Positions 8,282 through 17,374 of a DNA stretch of 28,521 bases are shown here, in pieces. How positions within the stretch are numbered: position 1 is the first letter of the stretch; each line of letters begins with the position of its first letter. Source of the stretch: VFJL01 sp043752345 (GTDB lineage Bacteria > Pseudomonadota > Gammaproteobacteria > Burkholderiales > Nitrosomonadaceae). Position numbers and translations under genes: made by a program. The notes beneath the pieces were generated by a model. That model did not search any database. It saw only the letters and a list, made by a program, of their open reading frames with translations, and was not told where the DNA came from. The stretch lies in contig JAYUYT010000074.1 of the NCBI GenBank assembly GCA_043752345.1, positions 1 through 28,521 on the forward strand. Direction: 5' to 3'.

Positions 8282-8662
8282 ATGCAAAAAACCATGTTGC
8301 AAGCCAAATTGCATCGGGTGCGCGTGACGCGCTCAGAGTTGAATTATGAAGGTTCGTGCGCGATTGACGATGCGCTGCTTGATGCTGCCGGCATCCGCGA
8401 ATACCAGCAAATCGAAATCTACAATATCACTAATGGTGAGCGATTCACCACCTATGCTATCCGTGCCCAGCGCAATTCGGGGATAATCTCGGTAAATGGT
8501 GCTGCCGCACACAAAGCCAACCCCGGGGATATTCTGATCATTGCCGTCTATGCAATCTACTCCGAGCTGGAGCTGCGGCTTTATCAGCCGAGATTGGTTT
8601 ATGTGAATGAAATGAACCGTATCATCGATCAACGTGGCAGTGTCCCGGTACAGGCAGCCTGA
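8282..8662 (+). CDS. panD: Aspartate 1-decarboxylase proenzyme
   Basis: PanD makes beta-alanine for pantothenate and coenzyme A. It is a small pyruvoyl enzyme that self-cleaves between Gly24 and Ser25. The sequence contains YEGSCAID, and starting at the second ATG (8282) places the serine exactly at residue 25 and gives 126 residues, the same length as the E. coli enzyme. The ATG at 8273 is in frame but would add three residues. Other family features visible are MLQAKLHRVRVT at the N-terminus and NGAAAHKANPGD (the Asn72-Gly-Ala region). The gene appears monocistronic, between divergent cysK and the convergent ankyrin gene. Confidence 0.95.
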   Translation: MQKTMLQAKLHRVRVTRSELNYEGSCAIDDALLDAAGIREYQQIEIYNITNGERFTTYAIRAQRNSGIISVNGAAAHKANPGDILIIAVYAIYSELELRLYQPRLVYVNEMNRIIDQRGSVPVQAA

Positions 8663-8710
8663 TCGAATGACGGCGGACCCGGGAGCAAGACGGGTTCCTT
8701 AGATTCTCCC

Positions 8711-9487
8711 CTACTTGGCACCTGTTTCCTTGAGGAGTTTCACCACCTCTTGATGCTGGTATTTCGATGCCAGTATCAATGCGGTGGCACCATTGCCTGC
8801 CTTGGCATTTACATCAGCTTTGGCAGCAAGCAGCGCGTGTATCACTCTCAGGTGGCCCATCTGTGATGCCAGCATCAATGCGGTGGCGCCATTGCTGAGC
8901 CGGGCATCTACATCGGCTTTGGCCGCAAGCAATATCTGCACTGTCTGCCAGCGTCCCTCTTGCGCTGCTTGCATCAACGCCGTGAGGCCGTCATTTCTGC
9001 GGGCGCTCACCTCGGCCCCGGCGGCGAGCAGTATCTGCACTACCTGCCGGTGACCTTTCTGCGAAGCAACGATCAATGCGGTGTTGCCATCGCTTGCCTT
9101 GGTATTCACATCGGCTTTAGCCGCAAGCAGTATCTGCACTACCTCATGAAAACCACTTTGCGATGCCGCCATCAATGCGGTGCTGCCGTCGTTTGCAGCA
9201 GCAGTTACATCGGCCCTAGCAGCGAGTAGTGTTTCTACTATCTCTTCATGGCCATTCTCCGATGCTGCTATCAATGCTGTGATGCCATTGTCTGTTTTGG
9301 CATTCACATTGGCCCTGGCAGCGAGCGCTGCCTTGACCCCTGGCAGGTTACCTTTTCCGGCTGCGGTGATGAGACCATTGTCTTTCACGTTGGCCCATAT
9401 GCTTGTTGAAACACATGATAGAGCCACCAGCATACCAAGAATATGCATGTGTTTGCGCAACCTGATCATCCCGATTCTCCTTGTCAT
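8711..9487 (-). CDS. Exported ankyrin-repeat protein
   Basis: The 258-residue protein has an N-terminal positively charged stretch (MTRRIGMIRLRKH) and a hydrophobic segment ending STSIWA, i.e. a probable signal peptide for export to the periplasm. About seven ankyrin repeats of 33 residues follow, each built on DG.TALM.AS..GH..VV..LLAA.ADV. The ATG at 9487 has an AGGA Shine-Dalgarno six to eight bases upstream. An earlier in-frame ATG at 9580 would bury the signal peptide and has no good site. Ankyrin repeats bind other proteins; no enzymatic domain is present and the partner is unknown. The repeats are close at DNA level too, so copy number could change by slippage. It converges on panD. Confidence 0.85.
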   Translation of the reverse strand: MTRRIGMIRLRKHMHILGMLVALSCVSTSIWANVKDNGLITAAGKGNLPGVKAALAARANVNAKTDNGITALIAASENGHEEIVETLLAARADVTAAANDGSTALMAASQSGFHEVVQILLAAKADVNTKASDGNTALIVASQKGHRQVVQILLAAGAEVSARRNDGLTALMQAAQEGRWQTVQILLAAKADVDARLSNGATALMLASQMGHLRVIHALLAAKADVNAKAGNGATALILASKYQHQEVVKLLKETGAK

Positions 9488-9975
9488 GACACATTCCTGA
9501 TTTGAAACTAATCCAAAATTACTTGTACACGATAAAATCGGATAAAGGACCTCTGCATGAGTCCTCCACGTAAGACGCATTCAGAGGCCCCTTAGTTACT
9601 TGGTAAGTTTGGTTATAATAACGGCCTTTTCAGTAGATTTTCATCGCTTCTCTACAGCTTGTTGCAATTGAGCCATGATATCTTAGTTCAGAATCAGAGT
9701 TAATCAACTAAATAAGAAGTGATTTGCCCAATGTAATATCCTCCGGCTACGGTTTCGTTGGCACATAAGATTGCCAGGAACTCTGGATTTTTCAGAGAAC
9801 ATTTTCTCTTGACTGAGAAATTCACTTTCTCCCCAACTTATTAATGCCGATTTTCTGCAGACGGGGCTCGTATTGGGGTTGCGTAACGATATGCTAGACT
9901 GCCGCTGTTGCAGGCCTTCTGTCCATCTTATAATTCACTGATTTCCTGGAAATAACAGGAGAAGACCAAACTACC
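9488..9975. other. Gene-free stretch with inverted repeats, no gene seen
   Basis: This is an AT-rich stretch of 488 bases between divergent genes. I see no convincing coding frame. It contains a 9-base inverted repeat (GGACCTCTG at 9547-9555 against CAGAGGCCC at 9582-9590, one mismatch). It also holds overlapping small hairpins at 9781-9809 (CTCTG/CAGAG and AGAGAA/TTCTCT). It must contain the promoters of the ankyrin gene (minus) and of the GGDEF/EAL-HDOD operon (plus), but no strong sigma-70 pair stands out. Confidence 0.6.
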
Positions 9976-11619
9976 GTGAATGATCTAGTTTCCTTTAAGT
10001 CTTTATCGCTGCTAACCGATTTCACCGTGCGCATTGATGCGGGCAATATCATTCGGCAGGCATCAACACCGTCCCAGGAGTTTCTTGAGTTGACCACGAG
10101 CCCAGTGGGAGAGGCGCTCAGATTCTTCATTCAACCCGAGGACATGTCAATATTCACGGCAGCTAAGGATAAAGCAGTGCTCACCGGAGAAAAGCAGTCG
10201 TTTGTTTGCCGTCTGCTGCGGCAGCGTGTGTTGCCGGTATGGGTGGATTGCCATATCCTGCATCTGGAAGAGCGCGACGAATATGTTTTCGTTGCCTATG
10301 ATGCTTCGCATTGGAAGGAAAATGAAGCCAGGCTCGCCCATCTTTCCACCCACGATACGCTTACCGGACTTCCGGGCAGAGGATTGCTCAATGACCGGAT
10401 CAGCGTTGGTATCAATACCGCCAGTCGCGGGAACAATAATCTTGTTGTCCTCTTCCTTAATCTGAATGGATTCAAGAAAATAAACGATTCGCTCGGGTAC
10501 GCGATAGGCGACCAGTTGATCAAGGTTGTAGCAGAGCGGCTGCAGGTGATCATTCGCCGCAGTGATACCTTGGCCAGGATTGGTGGGGATGAATTTGTGA
10601 TGGTCATGATGATTTCCAATTGGCGCAAGGATATTGATCTGGTGATCAAGAAAATTCTGGCTACGGTACAGCGGCCTTTCCAGATTGCAGGGCACAACGT
10701 CTATATCAGCATTGGTCTGGGAGTGGCGGCTTACCCCGAGCATGGCGACGACCCCGGGGTTTTGCTAAGACAGGCTGAAGCGGCCATGTATAGTGCAAAG
10801 ACCTATGGTAAGAACCGCTGGGAAATTTATGACCAGCAGTTGGATGGTGATAGTAAAGGTAATTTATCTCTGGAATCTGCCATGCACGAAGGGATAAAGA
10901 ACGGTGAATTTCTGCTGCATTACCAGCCAGTTTTCTGCATGCAAACGGGAATGCTGAAAGGAGCGGAAGCATTGATGCGCTGGGATCGGCCCGGACAGGG
11001 GCTGGTGTCCCCGGCGAGATTCATTCCGCTGGCCGAAAGCAGCGGTCTGGTAGAAATGCTGGGTGCATGGGCACTGCGGACGGCCTGTCATCAGGCGAAA
11101 TTGTGGCAGACGGAGGTTGCAGATTTTTACATCTCCGTTAACGTCTCCCCCCGCCAGTTCAGACAGGAAGGCTTCAACAATCTGGTCAATAAGGCACTGG
11201 ATGAGTCGCAACTTGCGCCGTCATCCTTGATGCTGGAGATTACAGAGGGGGTGCTGATGCATGACCCGGAAGAATCTGGTGCCATTCTGCGTGGGTTGCG
11301 CGATGCCGGCGTGAAGATTGCAATCGACGATTTTGGCACCGGATATTCATCGCTGGCTTATCTTAAGAAATTGCCACTTTCCGTGCTGAAAATCGACAAA
11401 TCCTTTGTTGATGATGTGCCGCAAGGCGCCGAGGATGTGGCCATCGTTCTGGCGATATTGGGCTTGGCCGCGGGGTTGGAGTTGCTGGTGGTGGCAGAAG
11501 GGGTGGAGACTGCCGAACAGATGGAATTTCTCAAATCCAAGGGTTGTGATCTGGTCCAGGGATATTTCACTGGCAGACCGATGGATGTCGCTGATTTTCA
11601 GGAGAAACTCATACCATGA
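9976..11619 (+). CDS. PAS-GGDEF-EAL protein with degenerate GGDEF metal site
   Basis: The 547-residue cytoplasmic protein starts at GTG; the only upstream ribosome-site candidate, AGGAG, is rather distant. A PAS-like N-terminal domain (about 1-115) precedes GGDEF (about 120-285) and EAL (about 295-545). The signature GGDEF (203-207) and an RxxD site (RRSD) are kept, but the upstream metal-binding motif normally DxDxFK reads NLNGFK (N162, N164), and the usual GHxxGD reads GYAIGD. Loss of the first aspartate should abolish Mg-dependent cyclase chemistry. EAL motifs EALMRW, NVSPRQF, LEITEG, DDFGTGYSSLAYLKK and KIDKSFV are intact. I therefore predict a phosphodiesterase whose GGDEF is a GTP- or c-di-GMP-binding regulator (inference). 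Its stop overlaps the next start by four bases. Confidence 0.9.
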   Translation: MNDLVSFKSLSLLTDFTVRIDAGNIIRQASTPSQEFLELTTSPVGEALRFFIQPEDMSIFTAAKDKAVLTGEKQSFVCRLLRQRVLPVWVDCHILHLEERDEYVFVAYDASHWKENEARLAHLSTHDTLTGLPGRGLLNDRISVGINTASRGNNNLVVLFLNLNGFKKINDSLGYAIGDQLIKVVAERLQVIIRRSDTLARIGGDEFVMVMMISNWRKDIDLVIKKILATVQRPFQIAGHNVYISIGLGVAAYPEHGDDPGVLLRQAEAAMYSAKTYGKNRWEIYDQQLDGDSKGNLSLESAMHEGIKNGEFLLHYQPVFCMQTGMLKGAEALMRWDRPGQGLVSPARFIPLAESSGLVEMLGAWALRTACHQAKLWQTEVADFYISVNVSPRQFRQEGFNNLVNKALDESQLAPSSLMLEITEGVLMHDPEESGAILRGLRDAGVKIAIDDFGTGYSSLAYLKKLPLSVLKIDKSFVDDVPQGAEDVAIVLAILGLAAGLELLVVAEGVETAEQMEFLKSKGCDLVQGYFTGRPMDVADFQEKLIP

Positions 11620-13037
11620 CAACACTGATATCGACTCTTAAAAATGGGAAACTCGGATTCTTTGCACTCCTGCGCAAGCGTATGGAAGAAAAAGGAGACT
11701 TCCCTGCCTTGTCAAAATCGGTGCAGAATTTTTCTGAAACGTCACGGGATGAGAATATTAACATCACGGATATCACCGGAACCATACTGAGTGATTTTGC
11801 CTTGACACAGAAGGTGATTCGGTTGGCCAACTCGGCCATGTATGCGTCCATCGGTGGGGAAATAACGACCATCAGCAAAGCGGCTATGATCATCGGACTT
11901 GACGCGCTTTCGTATCTCGTACTTAGCGTGCGGCTGGTGGATACGCTTTCCGTCAGCGCCCCCGACTCTGCGGGAGGTCGTTCGGAAATGGCACAGGCAT
12001 TGCTAGCTGGCGATATTGCCAGAGAAATTGCAACGAAAGCCCATGTGGCAAATACTGAAGAAGCCGTTGTTTGCGCGCTTATGCACCATCTGGGCCGTTT
12101 GCTGGTGGTGTTCTATTTTCCCGAGGAGTGGTCCAAGATAGAGAAAATTTCTGTGGACAAGTCCTTGTCGCAGAATGAAGCTGCACTGGAAGTCATCGGC
12201 GTGACGCTGGACGAAATCTCACAAGAAGTTGCTAAAAGCTGGCGCTTGCCCAAGAAGATTGCCAATAGCATGATAAGTCCGACTTCATTTACTGAGACCA
12301 CCATTCCTGGCTCCCCGGGTTGGCTCAGAATGATGGCCAGTCTTGCAGGGGATGCGGCGAGAATCGTAACCGAAGATGCCGGCAAGGGTTTGACGGAACT
12401 TGCGTCCCGTTATGGCAATGTGTTACTGGTTCCGGTCGAAACCATCATGGAGTCAGTAAATCTGGCCGTTAACGATGCCAAGGAATCATCTATTCTGGAG
12501 GTTGTCAGCGCACCGCATGGCAAGCCGGCTGATTCCATCAAGCAGCTGGCCGCAGGTGTGCGTGAGACCACCAACGCACTGGCCAAAGGTGCGAATTTCG
12601 GCACCATGTTGAACTTGGTACTTGAAACCTTGTATGGGGGCATGAGCTTCAACCGGGTGGCCGCTTTCCTGCGCGATGGTGATGCTTTCAGGGGGCGGGT
12701 GGGTTTTGGTAATGCGATGCCTGAAGCCCTGTCAAACCTTTATTTCCCCGAGGCCTACGCGGCGGATGTATTTCACCTGGCGCTGGCTAACAATGCGGAT
12801 GTGTTCATCGCAGATGTTGCTGGGCCAAAGTCGGCGGCAAGCATCCCGTCTTGGCTTACCGAAGCCCTGCCGGATGTGCGTGCTTTCATCCTGCTGCCGA
12901 TGAATCTGAACGGATGTCCTATCGGGTTGCTATATGGCGATTTGAAGAAGGGTACAACAGAGGTGGTTGAGCAAGATGAGATGGTGCTGATGCGCACGCT
13001 CAGGGATAATTTAATGAAGTCGCTGGGTTCGAAATAA
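11616..13037 (+). CDS. HDOD domain protein with C-terminal GAF-like domain
   Basis: The 473-residue protein carries an HDOD domain (about 20-230), the catalytically empty relative of HD phosphohydrolases. It is recognisable from the ITDITGTILSDFALTQKVI, RLANSAMY and KAAMIIGLDAL segments and the later VCALMHHLGRLL. A GAF-like region follows (about 310-473, ending in FILLPMNLNGCPIGLLYGD). HDOD proteins act as scaffolds in bacterial signalling, often beside c-di-GMP enzymes. The ATGA overlap with the PAS-GGDEF-EAL gene (11616-11619) implies tightly coupled expression and probably a shared pathway; the output is unknown. Confidence 0.9.
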   Translation: MTTLISTLKNGKLGFFALLRKRMEEKGDFPALSKSVQNFSETSRDENINITDITGTILSDFALTQKVIRLANSAMYASIGGEITTISKAAMIIGLDALSYLVLSVRLVDTLSVSAPDSAGGRSEMAQALLAGDIAREIATKAHVANTEEAVVCALMHHLGRLLVVFYFPEEWSKIEKISVDKSLSQNEAALEVIGVTLDEISQEVAKSWRLPKKIANSMISPTSFTETTIPGSPGWLRMMASLAGDAARIVTEDAGKGLTELASRYGNVLLVPVETIMESVNLAVNDAKESSILEVVSAPHGKPADSIKQLAAGVRETTNALAKGANFGTMLNLVLETLYGGMSFNRVAAFLRDGDAFRGRVGFGNAMPEALSNLYFPEAYAADVFHLALANNADVFIADVAGPKSAASIPSWLTEALPDVRAFILLPMNLNGCPIGLLYGDLKKGTTEVVEQDEMVLMRTLRDNLMKSLGSK

Positions 13038-13110
13038 AAATTGACCTGCTCAACTCGCAGAACCCGATGTGACCACTAGACAAATTCCTGATGCATCCGG
13101 GTTAACCGCA

Positions 13111-14424
13111 ATGAAGTTTCTTGATCTTCCTGCTGTCAAGACTGCTCAGGGCGTGGTGCGGCTGCCCGGTTCCAAGAGTATTTCCAATCGCATTCTGTTG
13201 CTGGCCGCGCTGGCGGAAGGTGTTACCCAAGTACGCGATCTGCTTGTTTCCGATGATACGGCACGGATGCTGGACGCGCTTAAGGCTCTGGGTGTGCCCA
13301 TCGTTCAGACCGGCAACAATGATTATCAGGTGCAGGGTGTGGGCGGGCAATTTCCGTTGCGTTTTCCGGTTACTGAGACAGATTTGTTTCTGGGCAATGC
13401 CGGCACGGCTTTGCGTCCGCTCACCGCCGTTCTGGCACTGACGCAGGGACACTACCGGCTATCCGGGGTGCCGCGCATGCATCAGCGTCCCATCGGCGAT
13501 CTGGTGGATGCGCTACGACAACTGGGCGCAGAGATAACCTATCTCGGCAAAGAAGGTTTTCCGCCGCTGGAAATAAAGCCTGCTCGCATACATGCGGGCA
13601 TGGTGACAGTGAAGGGTAATGTTTCCAGCCAGTTTTTGACCGGATTGTTGCTGGCATCGCCCCTATCCGCACCGGTTGTTGATGAAACGCTGACAGTAGC
13701 GGTGACGGGAGAGCTTATTTCCCGTCCTTATGTCGAGTTGACCATGGCCCTGATGGCGCGTTTCAGTGTGCAGGTCGAACACGAGGAATGGCAACGCTTC
13801 CTCCTGCGCGGCGGGCAGTGTTACCGCAGTCCCGGCGAAATATTTGTCGAAGGCGATGCCTCTTCTGCTTCCTATTTTCTTGCTGCCGGTGCCATCGGTG
13901 GCGGCCCGGTGCGGGTGGAAGGGGTGGGCCGGAGCAGTCTGCAGGGCGATGTACATTTTGCTGCAGCGCTGGAAAAAATGGGGGCAGGCATCACCTTGGG
14001 AGATAACTGGATCGAGGCATGTGCACCGCAATCAGGGCGGCTCCGGGCAATAGATCTTGACTGCAATCATATCCCCGATGCCGCCATGACGCTGGCAGTG
14101 GTGGCCTTGTTTGCCGACGGTGTCACCGTGCTGCGTAATATCGCCAGTTGGCGGGTGAAGGAAACCGACCGGCTTGCGGCGATGGCCAAGGAACTGCACA
14201 AACTGGGCGCGACGGTGGAAGAAGGGGCGGATTTTCTGCGCATTACGCCGGCGGCGGCACAGCTTGTCGCGCATGCGGCGATTGATACTTACGACGATCA
14301 TCGCATGGCCATGTGTTTCTCGCTGGTGTCATTGGGGACGCCGGTGCGCATCAACGATCCGAATTGTGTGGCCAAGACTTTTCCAGATTATTTCGAGAAA
14401 TTTGCGACAATAGTCAAAGCCTGA
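13111..14424 (+). CDS. aroA: 3-phosphoshikimate 1-carboxyvinyltransferase (EPSP synthase)
   Basis: This is the sixth step of the shikimate pathway, joining phosphoenolpyruvate to shikimate-3-phosphate. Family landmarks are LPGSKSISNRILLLAALAEG near the N-terminus, LFLGNAGTALRPLTA (signature 1), the PEP-site segment GNVSSQFLTGLL, and RVKETDRLAAMAKEL (signature 2). I start at the ATG at 13111 (437 residues, MKFLDLPAVKTAQG), because related enzymes begin at this point. The frame is open back to a GTG at 13069 that would add 14 residues. The gene begins the conserved aroA-cmk-rpsA-ihfB block. Confidence 0.95.
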   Translation: MKFLDLPAVKTAQGVVRLPGSKSISNRILLLAALAEGVTQVRDLLVSDDTARMLDALKALGVPIVQTGNNDYQVQGVGGQFPLRFPVTETDLFLGNAGTALRPLTAVLALTQGHYRLSGVPRMHQRPIGDLVDALRQLGAEITYLGKEGFPPLEIKPARIHAGMVTVKGNVSSQFLTGLLLASPLSAPVVDETLTVAVTGELISRPYVELTMALMARFSVQVEHEEWQRFLLRGGQCYRSPGEIFVEGDASSASYFLAAGAIGGGPVRVEGVGRSSLQGDVHFAAALEKMGAGITLGDNWIEACAPQSGRLRAIDLDCNHIPDAAMTLAVVALFADGVTVLRNIASWRVKETDRLAAMAKELHKLGATVEEGADFLRITPAAAQLVAHAAIDTYDDHRMAMCFSLVSLGTPVRINDPNCVAKTFPDYFEKFATIVKA

Positions 14425-14463
14425 TTTGGCATGGTATTACGCGTGTAAATATTGAGGTCAGGC

Positions 14464-15141
14464 ATGAATATGAAGAATATTCCGGTTATTGCGATTGACG
14501 GCCCTTCCGCTTCCGGCAAGGGTACGGTGGCACAGCGGGCGGCGGAAAAGCTGGGGTTTCATTATCTCGACAGCGGCGCACTTTATCGTCTGGTAGCGCT
14601 TGCGGCCATGCGCGCAGGGGTTGATCTGACCGACGAGACAGCACTGGCTGACATTGCCAGAGATCTTGAGGTCGTTTTTGCAGGTGCAAAGATTCTGCTG
14701 CAAGGTGCGGATGTCGCCGATGCAATTCGCGCCGAGGCGTGCAGCAACGGGGCTTCCAGAATCGCTGCCTATCCTCAAGTTAGAATGGCGCTATTGCAGC
14801 GGCAGCGGGCATTTCGTCAGTTTCCCGGCCTGGTGGCGGATGGCCGTGACATGGGCTCGGTGGTGTTTCCCGACGCGATCCTCAAGATTTTTCTGACCGC
14901 CAGTGCCGAGACGCGCGCGCAGCGGCGCTATAAACAGTTGATGGAGAAAGGGATAGATGCTAATATCTCCACCCTTTTGCAGGATATTCAGGAGCGCGAC
15001 GCGCGCGATAGCAATCGCAGCGTGGCACCCTTGCAACAGGGCGCAGATGCAAGCCTGCTGGACACGACCTCGCTCAACATCACCCAGGCGGTGGATGAGG
15101 TATTGAGACAGTATGCTGAAATTTGCGCAAAGGCTGTTTGA
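14464..15141 (+). CDS. cmk: Cytidylate kinase
   Basis: The enzyme phosphorylates CMP/dCMP to the diphosphate. The 225-residue protein has the P-loop GPSASGKGTVAQ, the CMP-binding LDSGALYRL, and the conserved DGRDMGSVVFPDA and FLTASAETRAQRR lid region. The ATG at 14464 is preceded by GAGG at a proper distance. An upstream in-frame TTG (14452) overlaps that ribosome site and is unlikely. The position between aroA and rpsA is the classical proteobacterial arrangement. Confidence 0.95.
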   Translation: MNMKNIPVIAIDGPSASGKGTVAQRAAEKLGFHYLDSGALYRLVALAAMRAGVDLTDETALADIARDLEVVFAGAKILLQGADVADAIRAEACSNGASRIAAYPQVRMALLQRQRAFRQFPGLVADGRDMGSVVFPDAILKIFLTASAETRAQRRYKQLMEKGIDANISTLLQDIQERDARDSNRSVAPLQQGADASLLDTTSLNITQAVDEVLRQYAEICAKAV

Positions 15142-15227
15142 TTACCATAGTGTGGTGCAGCGCCCTTGTTCGACAGACAGGGAGCAAAACCGACCGTGTA
15201 TTCAGGCAATTTGATTAACTAATTAAC

Positions 15228-15253
15228 CCCGCCAGATGATTGTTTTGGGCGGG
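15228..15253 (+). other. Small hairpin in the rpsA leader
   Basis: CCCGCC (15228-15233) can pair with GGCGGG (15248-15253) about 25 bases before the rpsA start. S1 genes are commonly autoregulated through structured leaders; this is only a six-pair stem, so the regulatory role is a guess. Confidence 0.3.
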
Positions 15254-15277
15254 ATTTCAAACCAGGTATTTTTTACA

Positions 15278-16993
15278 ATGACGACCGCTTCCCCCGCAAC
15301 CAGTTCCCCAGAAAGTTTCGCCGCACTGTTTGAAGAAAGTCTCACGCGCCAGGAAATGCGCATAGGCGAAGTAATTACCGCCGAAGTTGTGCGTGTTGAC
15401 TACAACATCGTAGTCGTGAACGCAGGACTCAAATCCGAAAGTTTTATCCCCGTTGAAGAATTCAAGAATGACAAAGGCGAGATCGAGGTCAAGCCTGGTG
15501 ATTTCATTACCGTCGCAATCGAGGCACTGGAAGATGGTTACGGCGAAACCCGCCTGTCGCGCGACAAGGCCAAGCGCCTGACTGCATGGCACGATCTGGA
15601 GAAGGCCATGGAAACCGGCGCCATCGTAAGCGGCATGGTGAATGGCAAGGTCAAGGGCGGTCTGACCGCAATGATTAACGGTATACGCGCGTTCCTGCCC
15701 GGTTCGCTGGTGGATATCCGTCCGGTCAAGGACACCACGCCGTACGAAAACAAGGAAATGGAATTCAAGGTTATCAAGCTTGACCGCAAGCGCAACAATG
15801 TAGTGGTGTCACGTCGCGCAGTGCTGGAAGCAAGCCAGGGCGCAGATCGCCAGTCGTTGCTGGCAAACCTGCAGGAAGGAGCAGTGGTCAAGGGTATCGT
15901 CAAGAACATCACCGATTATGGCGCGTTCGTTGACCTGGGCGGGATAGACGGCCTGCTGCACATAACCGATCTCGCTTGGCGGCGGGTGAAGCATCCTTCT
16001 GAAGTGATCAACGTTGGTGATGAAGTCACCGCCAAAGTGCTCAAATTCGATCAGGAAAAAAACCGCGTTTCGCTGGGAATGAAACAACTGAGCGAAGATC
16101 CATGGGTGGGTCTCTCCCGGCGCTATCCACAGGGTACCCGTCTGTTTGGCAAAGTCAGCAATCTGACCGATTACGGCGCATTCGTTGAAATCGAACAGGG
16201 CATAGAAGGACTGGTGCATGTGTCCGAAATGGATTGGACCAACAAGAATATGTATCCTTCCAAGATGGTGCAACTGGGCGACGAAGTGGAAGTGATGATT
16301 CTGGAGATTGATGAAGAGCGCCGTCGTATTTCGCTGGGCATGAAGCAGTGCAAGCCGAATCCTTGGGAAGACTTTGCCATCAACCACAAGAAGGGCGACA
16401 AGGTGCAGGGGCAGATCAAATCCATTACCGACTTTGGTGTATTTATCGGACTGCTGGGCGGTATAGACGGGCTGGTACACCTATCCGATCTTTCCTGGAA
16501 TCAGCCGGGCGAGGAAGCGGTGCGTAATTACAAGAAAGGCGATGAACTGGAAGCGATGGTCTTGTCGATTGATGTTGAGCGCGAGCGCATTTCGCTGGGT
16601 ATCAAGCAGCTGGAAGGGGATCCATTCAACAGCTTCGTCTCGGTCAACGACAAGAACAGCATCGTCAAGGGCACGGTCAAGTCTATGGACGCCAAGGGCG
16701 CAGTGATTGCGCTGGACAACGATGTTGAAGGTTACTTGCGTGCATCTGAAGTATCGCGTGATCGGGTCGAGGATATTCGCACTCACCTGAAGGAAGGCGA
16801 TGTGGTTGAGGCGATGATCATCAACGTTGATCGCAAGAACCGTGGCATTAATCTTTCCATCAAGGCTAAAGACATGTCGGAGGAAACCGACGCAATGCAG
16901 AAGGTTACGACCGAAAGCCCGCCCAGCTCCGGAACCACCAGCCTGGGGGCGCTGCTCAAAGCCAAGATGGACGTTAAAAATACTGAACAATAG
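15278..16993 (+). CDS. rpsA: 30S ribosomal protein S1
   Basis: S1 unfolds and docks mRNA on the 30S subunit. The 571-residue protein has the six tandem S1 (OB-fold) domains expected: a first at about 20-90, then repeated units of the form ITDYGAFVDLGGIDGLLHITDL, LTDYGAFVEIEQGIEGLVHVSEM and ITDFGVFIGLLGGIDGLVHLSDL. The start MTTASPATSSPESFAALFEESL matches betaproteobacterial S1. An in-frame ATG at 15236 lies inside the leader hairpin region and is not favoured. ihfB follows after 9 bases. Confidence 0.97.
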   Translation: MTTASPATSSPESFAALFEESLTRQEMRIGEVITAEVVRVDYNIVVVNAGLKSESFIPVEEFKNDKGEIEVKPGDFITVAIEALEDGYGETRLSRDKAKRLTAWHDLEKAMETGAIVSGMVNGKVKGGLTAMINGIRAFLPGSLVDIRPVKDTTPYENKEMEFKVIKLDRKRNNVVVSRRAVLEASQGADRQSLLANLQEGAVVKGIVKNITDYGAFVDLGGIDGLLHITDLAWRRVKHPSEVINVGDEVTAKVLKFDQEKNRVSLGMKQLSEDPWVGLSRRYPQGTRLFGKVSNLTDYGAFVEIEQGIEGLVHVSEMDWTNKNMYPSKMVQLGDEVEVMILEIDEERRRISLGMKQCKPNPWEDFAINHKKGDKVQGQIKSITDFGVFIGLLGGIDGLVHLSDLSWNQPGEEAVRNYKKGDELEAMVLSIDVERERISLGIKQLEGDPFNSFVSVNDKNSIVKGTVKSMDAKGAVIALDNDVEGYLRASEVSRDRVEDIRTHLKEGDVVEAMIINVDRKNRGINLSIKAKDMSEETDAMQKVTTESPPSSGTTSLGALLKAKMDVKNTEQ

Positions 16994-17002
16994 AGGATGC
17001 TC

Positions 17003-17287
17003 ATGACGAAGTCTGAATTAATCTCCAGGCTTGCAGCCCGTTATCCGCAACTGGTAGCGAAGGATGCCGAACTGGCGGTGAAAATGATACTCGATGCCAT
17101 GGCCCAGAGCTTGCTGCAGGGGGAGCGTATCGAAATTCGTGGGTTTGGCAGTTTCGATCTGAATTATCGCCCGCCGCGTTTGGGCCGCAATCCGAAGTCA
17201 GGAGAAAAGGTGCGGGTGCCAGAAAAATATGTGCCCCATTTCAAGGCTGGCAAGGAACTGCGCGAGCGGGTAGATCATAAGAACTGA
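17003..17287 (+). CDS. ihfB: Integration host factor beta subunit
   Basis: The 94-residue HU/IHF-family DNA-bending protein contains the diagnostic IEIRGFGSFDLNYR and the DNA-minor-groove arm RPPRLGRNPKSGEKV. The ATG at 17003 has GAGG at proper spacing; the ATG at 16997 abuts that site and is unlikely. It would pair with an IhfA encoded elsewhere. The rpsA-ihfB neighbourhood is conserved. A hairpin plus T-run follows. Confidence 0.96.
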   Translation: MTKSELISRLAARYPQLVAKDAELAVKMILDAMAQSLLQGERIEIRGFGSFDLNYRPPRLGRNPKSGEKVRVPEKYVPHFKAGKELRERVDHKN

Positions 17288-17318
17288 TACGAATTACAGA
17301 CAGAAAGATGAATATAAT

Positions 17319-17353
17319 GGCAGCAGGTCGCAAGATCTCGCTGCCTTTTTTTT
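17319..17353 (+). terminator. Intrinsic terminator after ihfB
   Basis: GGCAGC (17319-17324) pairs with GCTGCC (17340-17345), followed by eight T. The stem is short with a 15-base loop, but the T-run is strong. It would separate rpsA-ihfB from lapA-pyrF, possibly with read-through. Confidence 0.65.
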
Positions 17354-17374
17354 GACCTTGGATTAGGGTGAATC

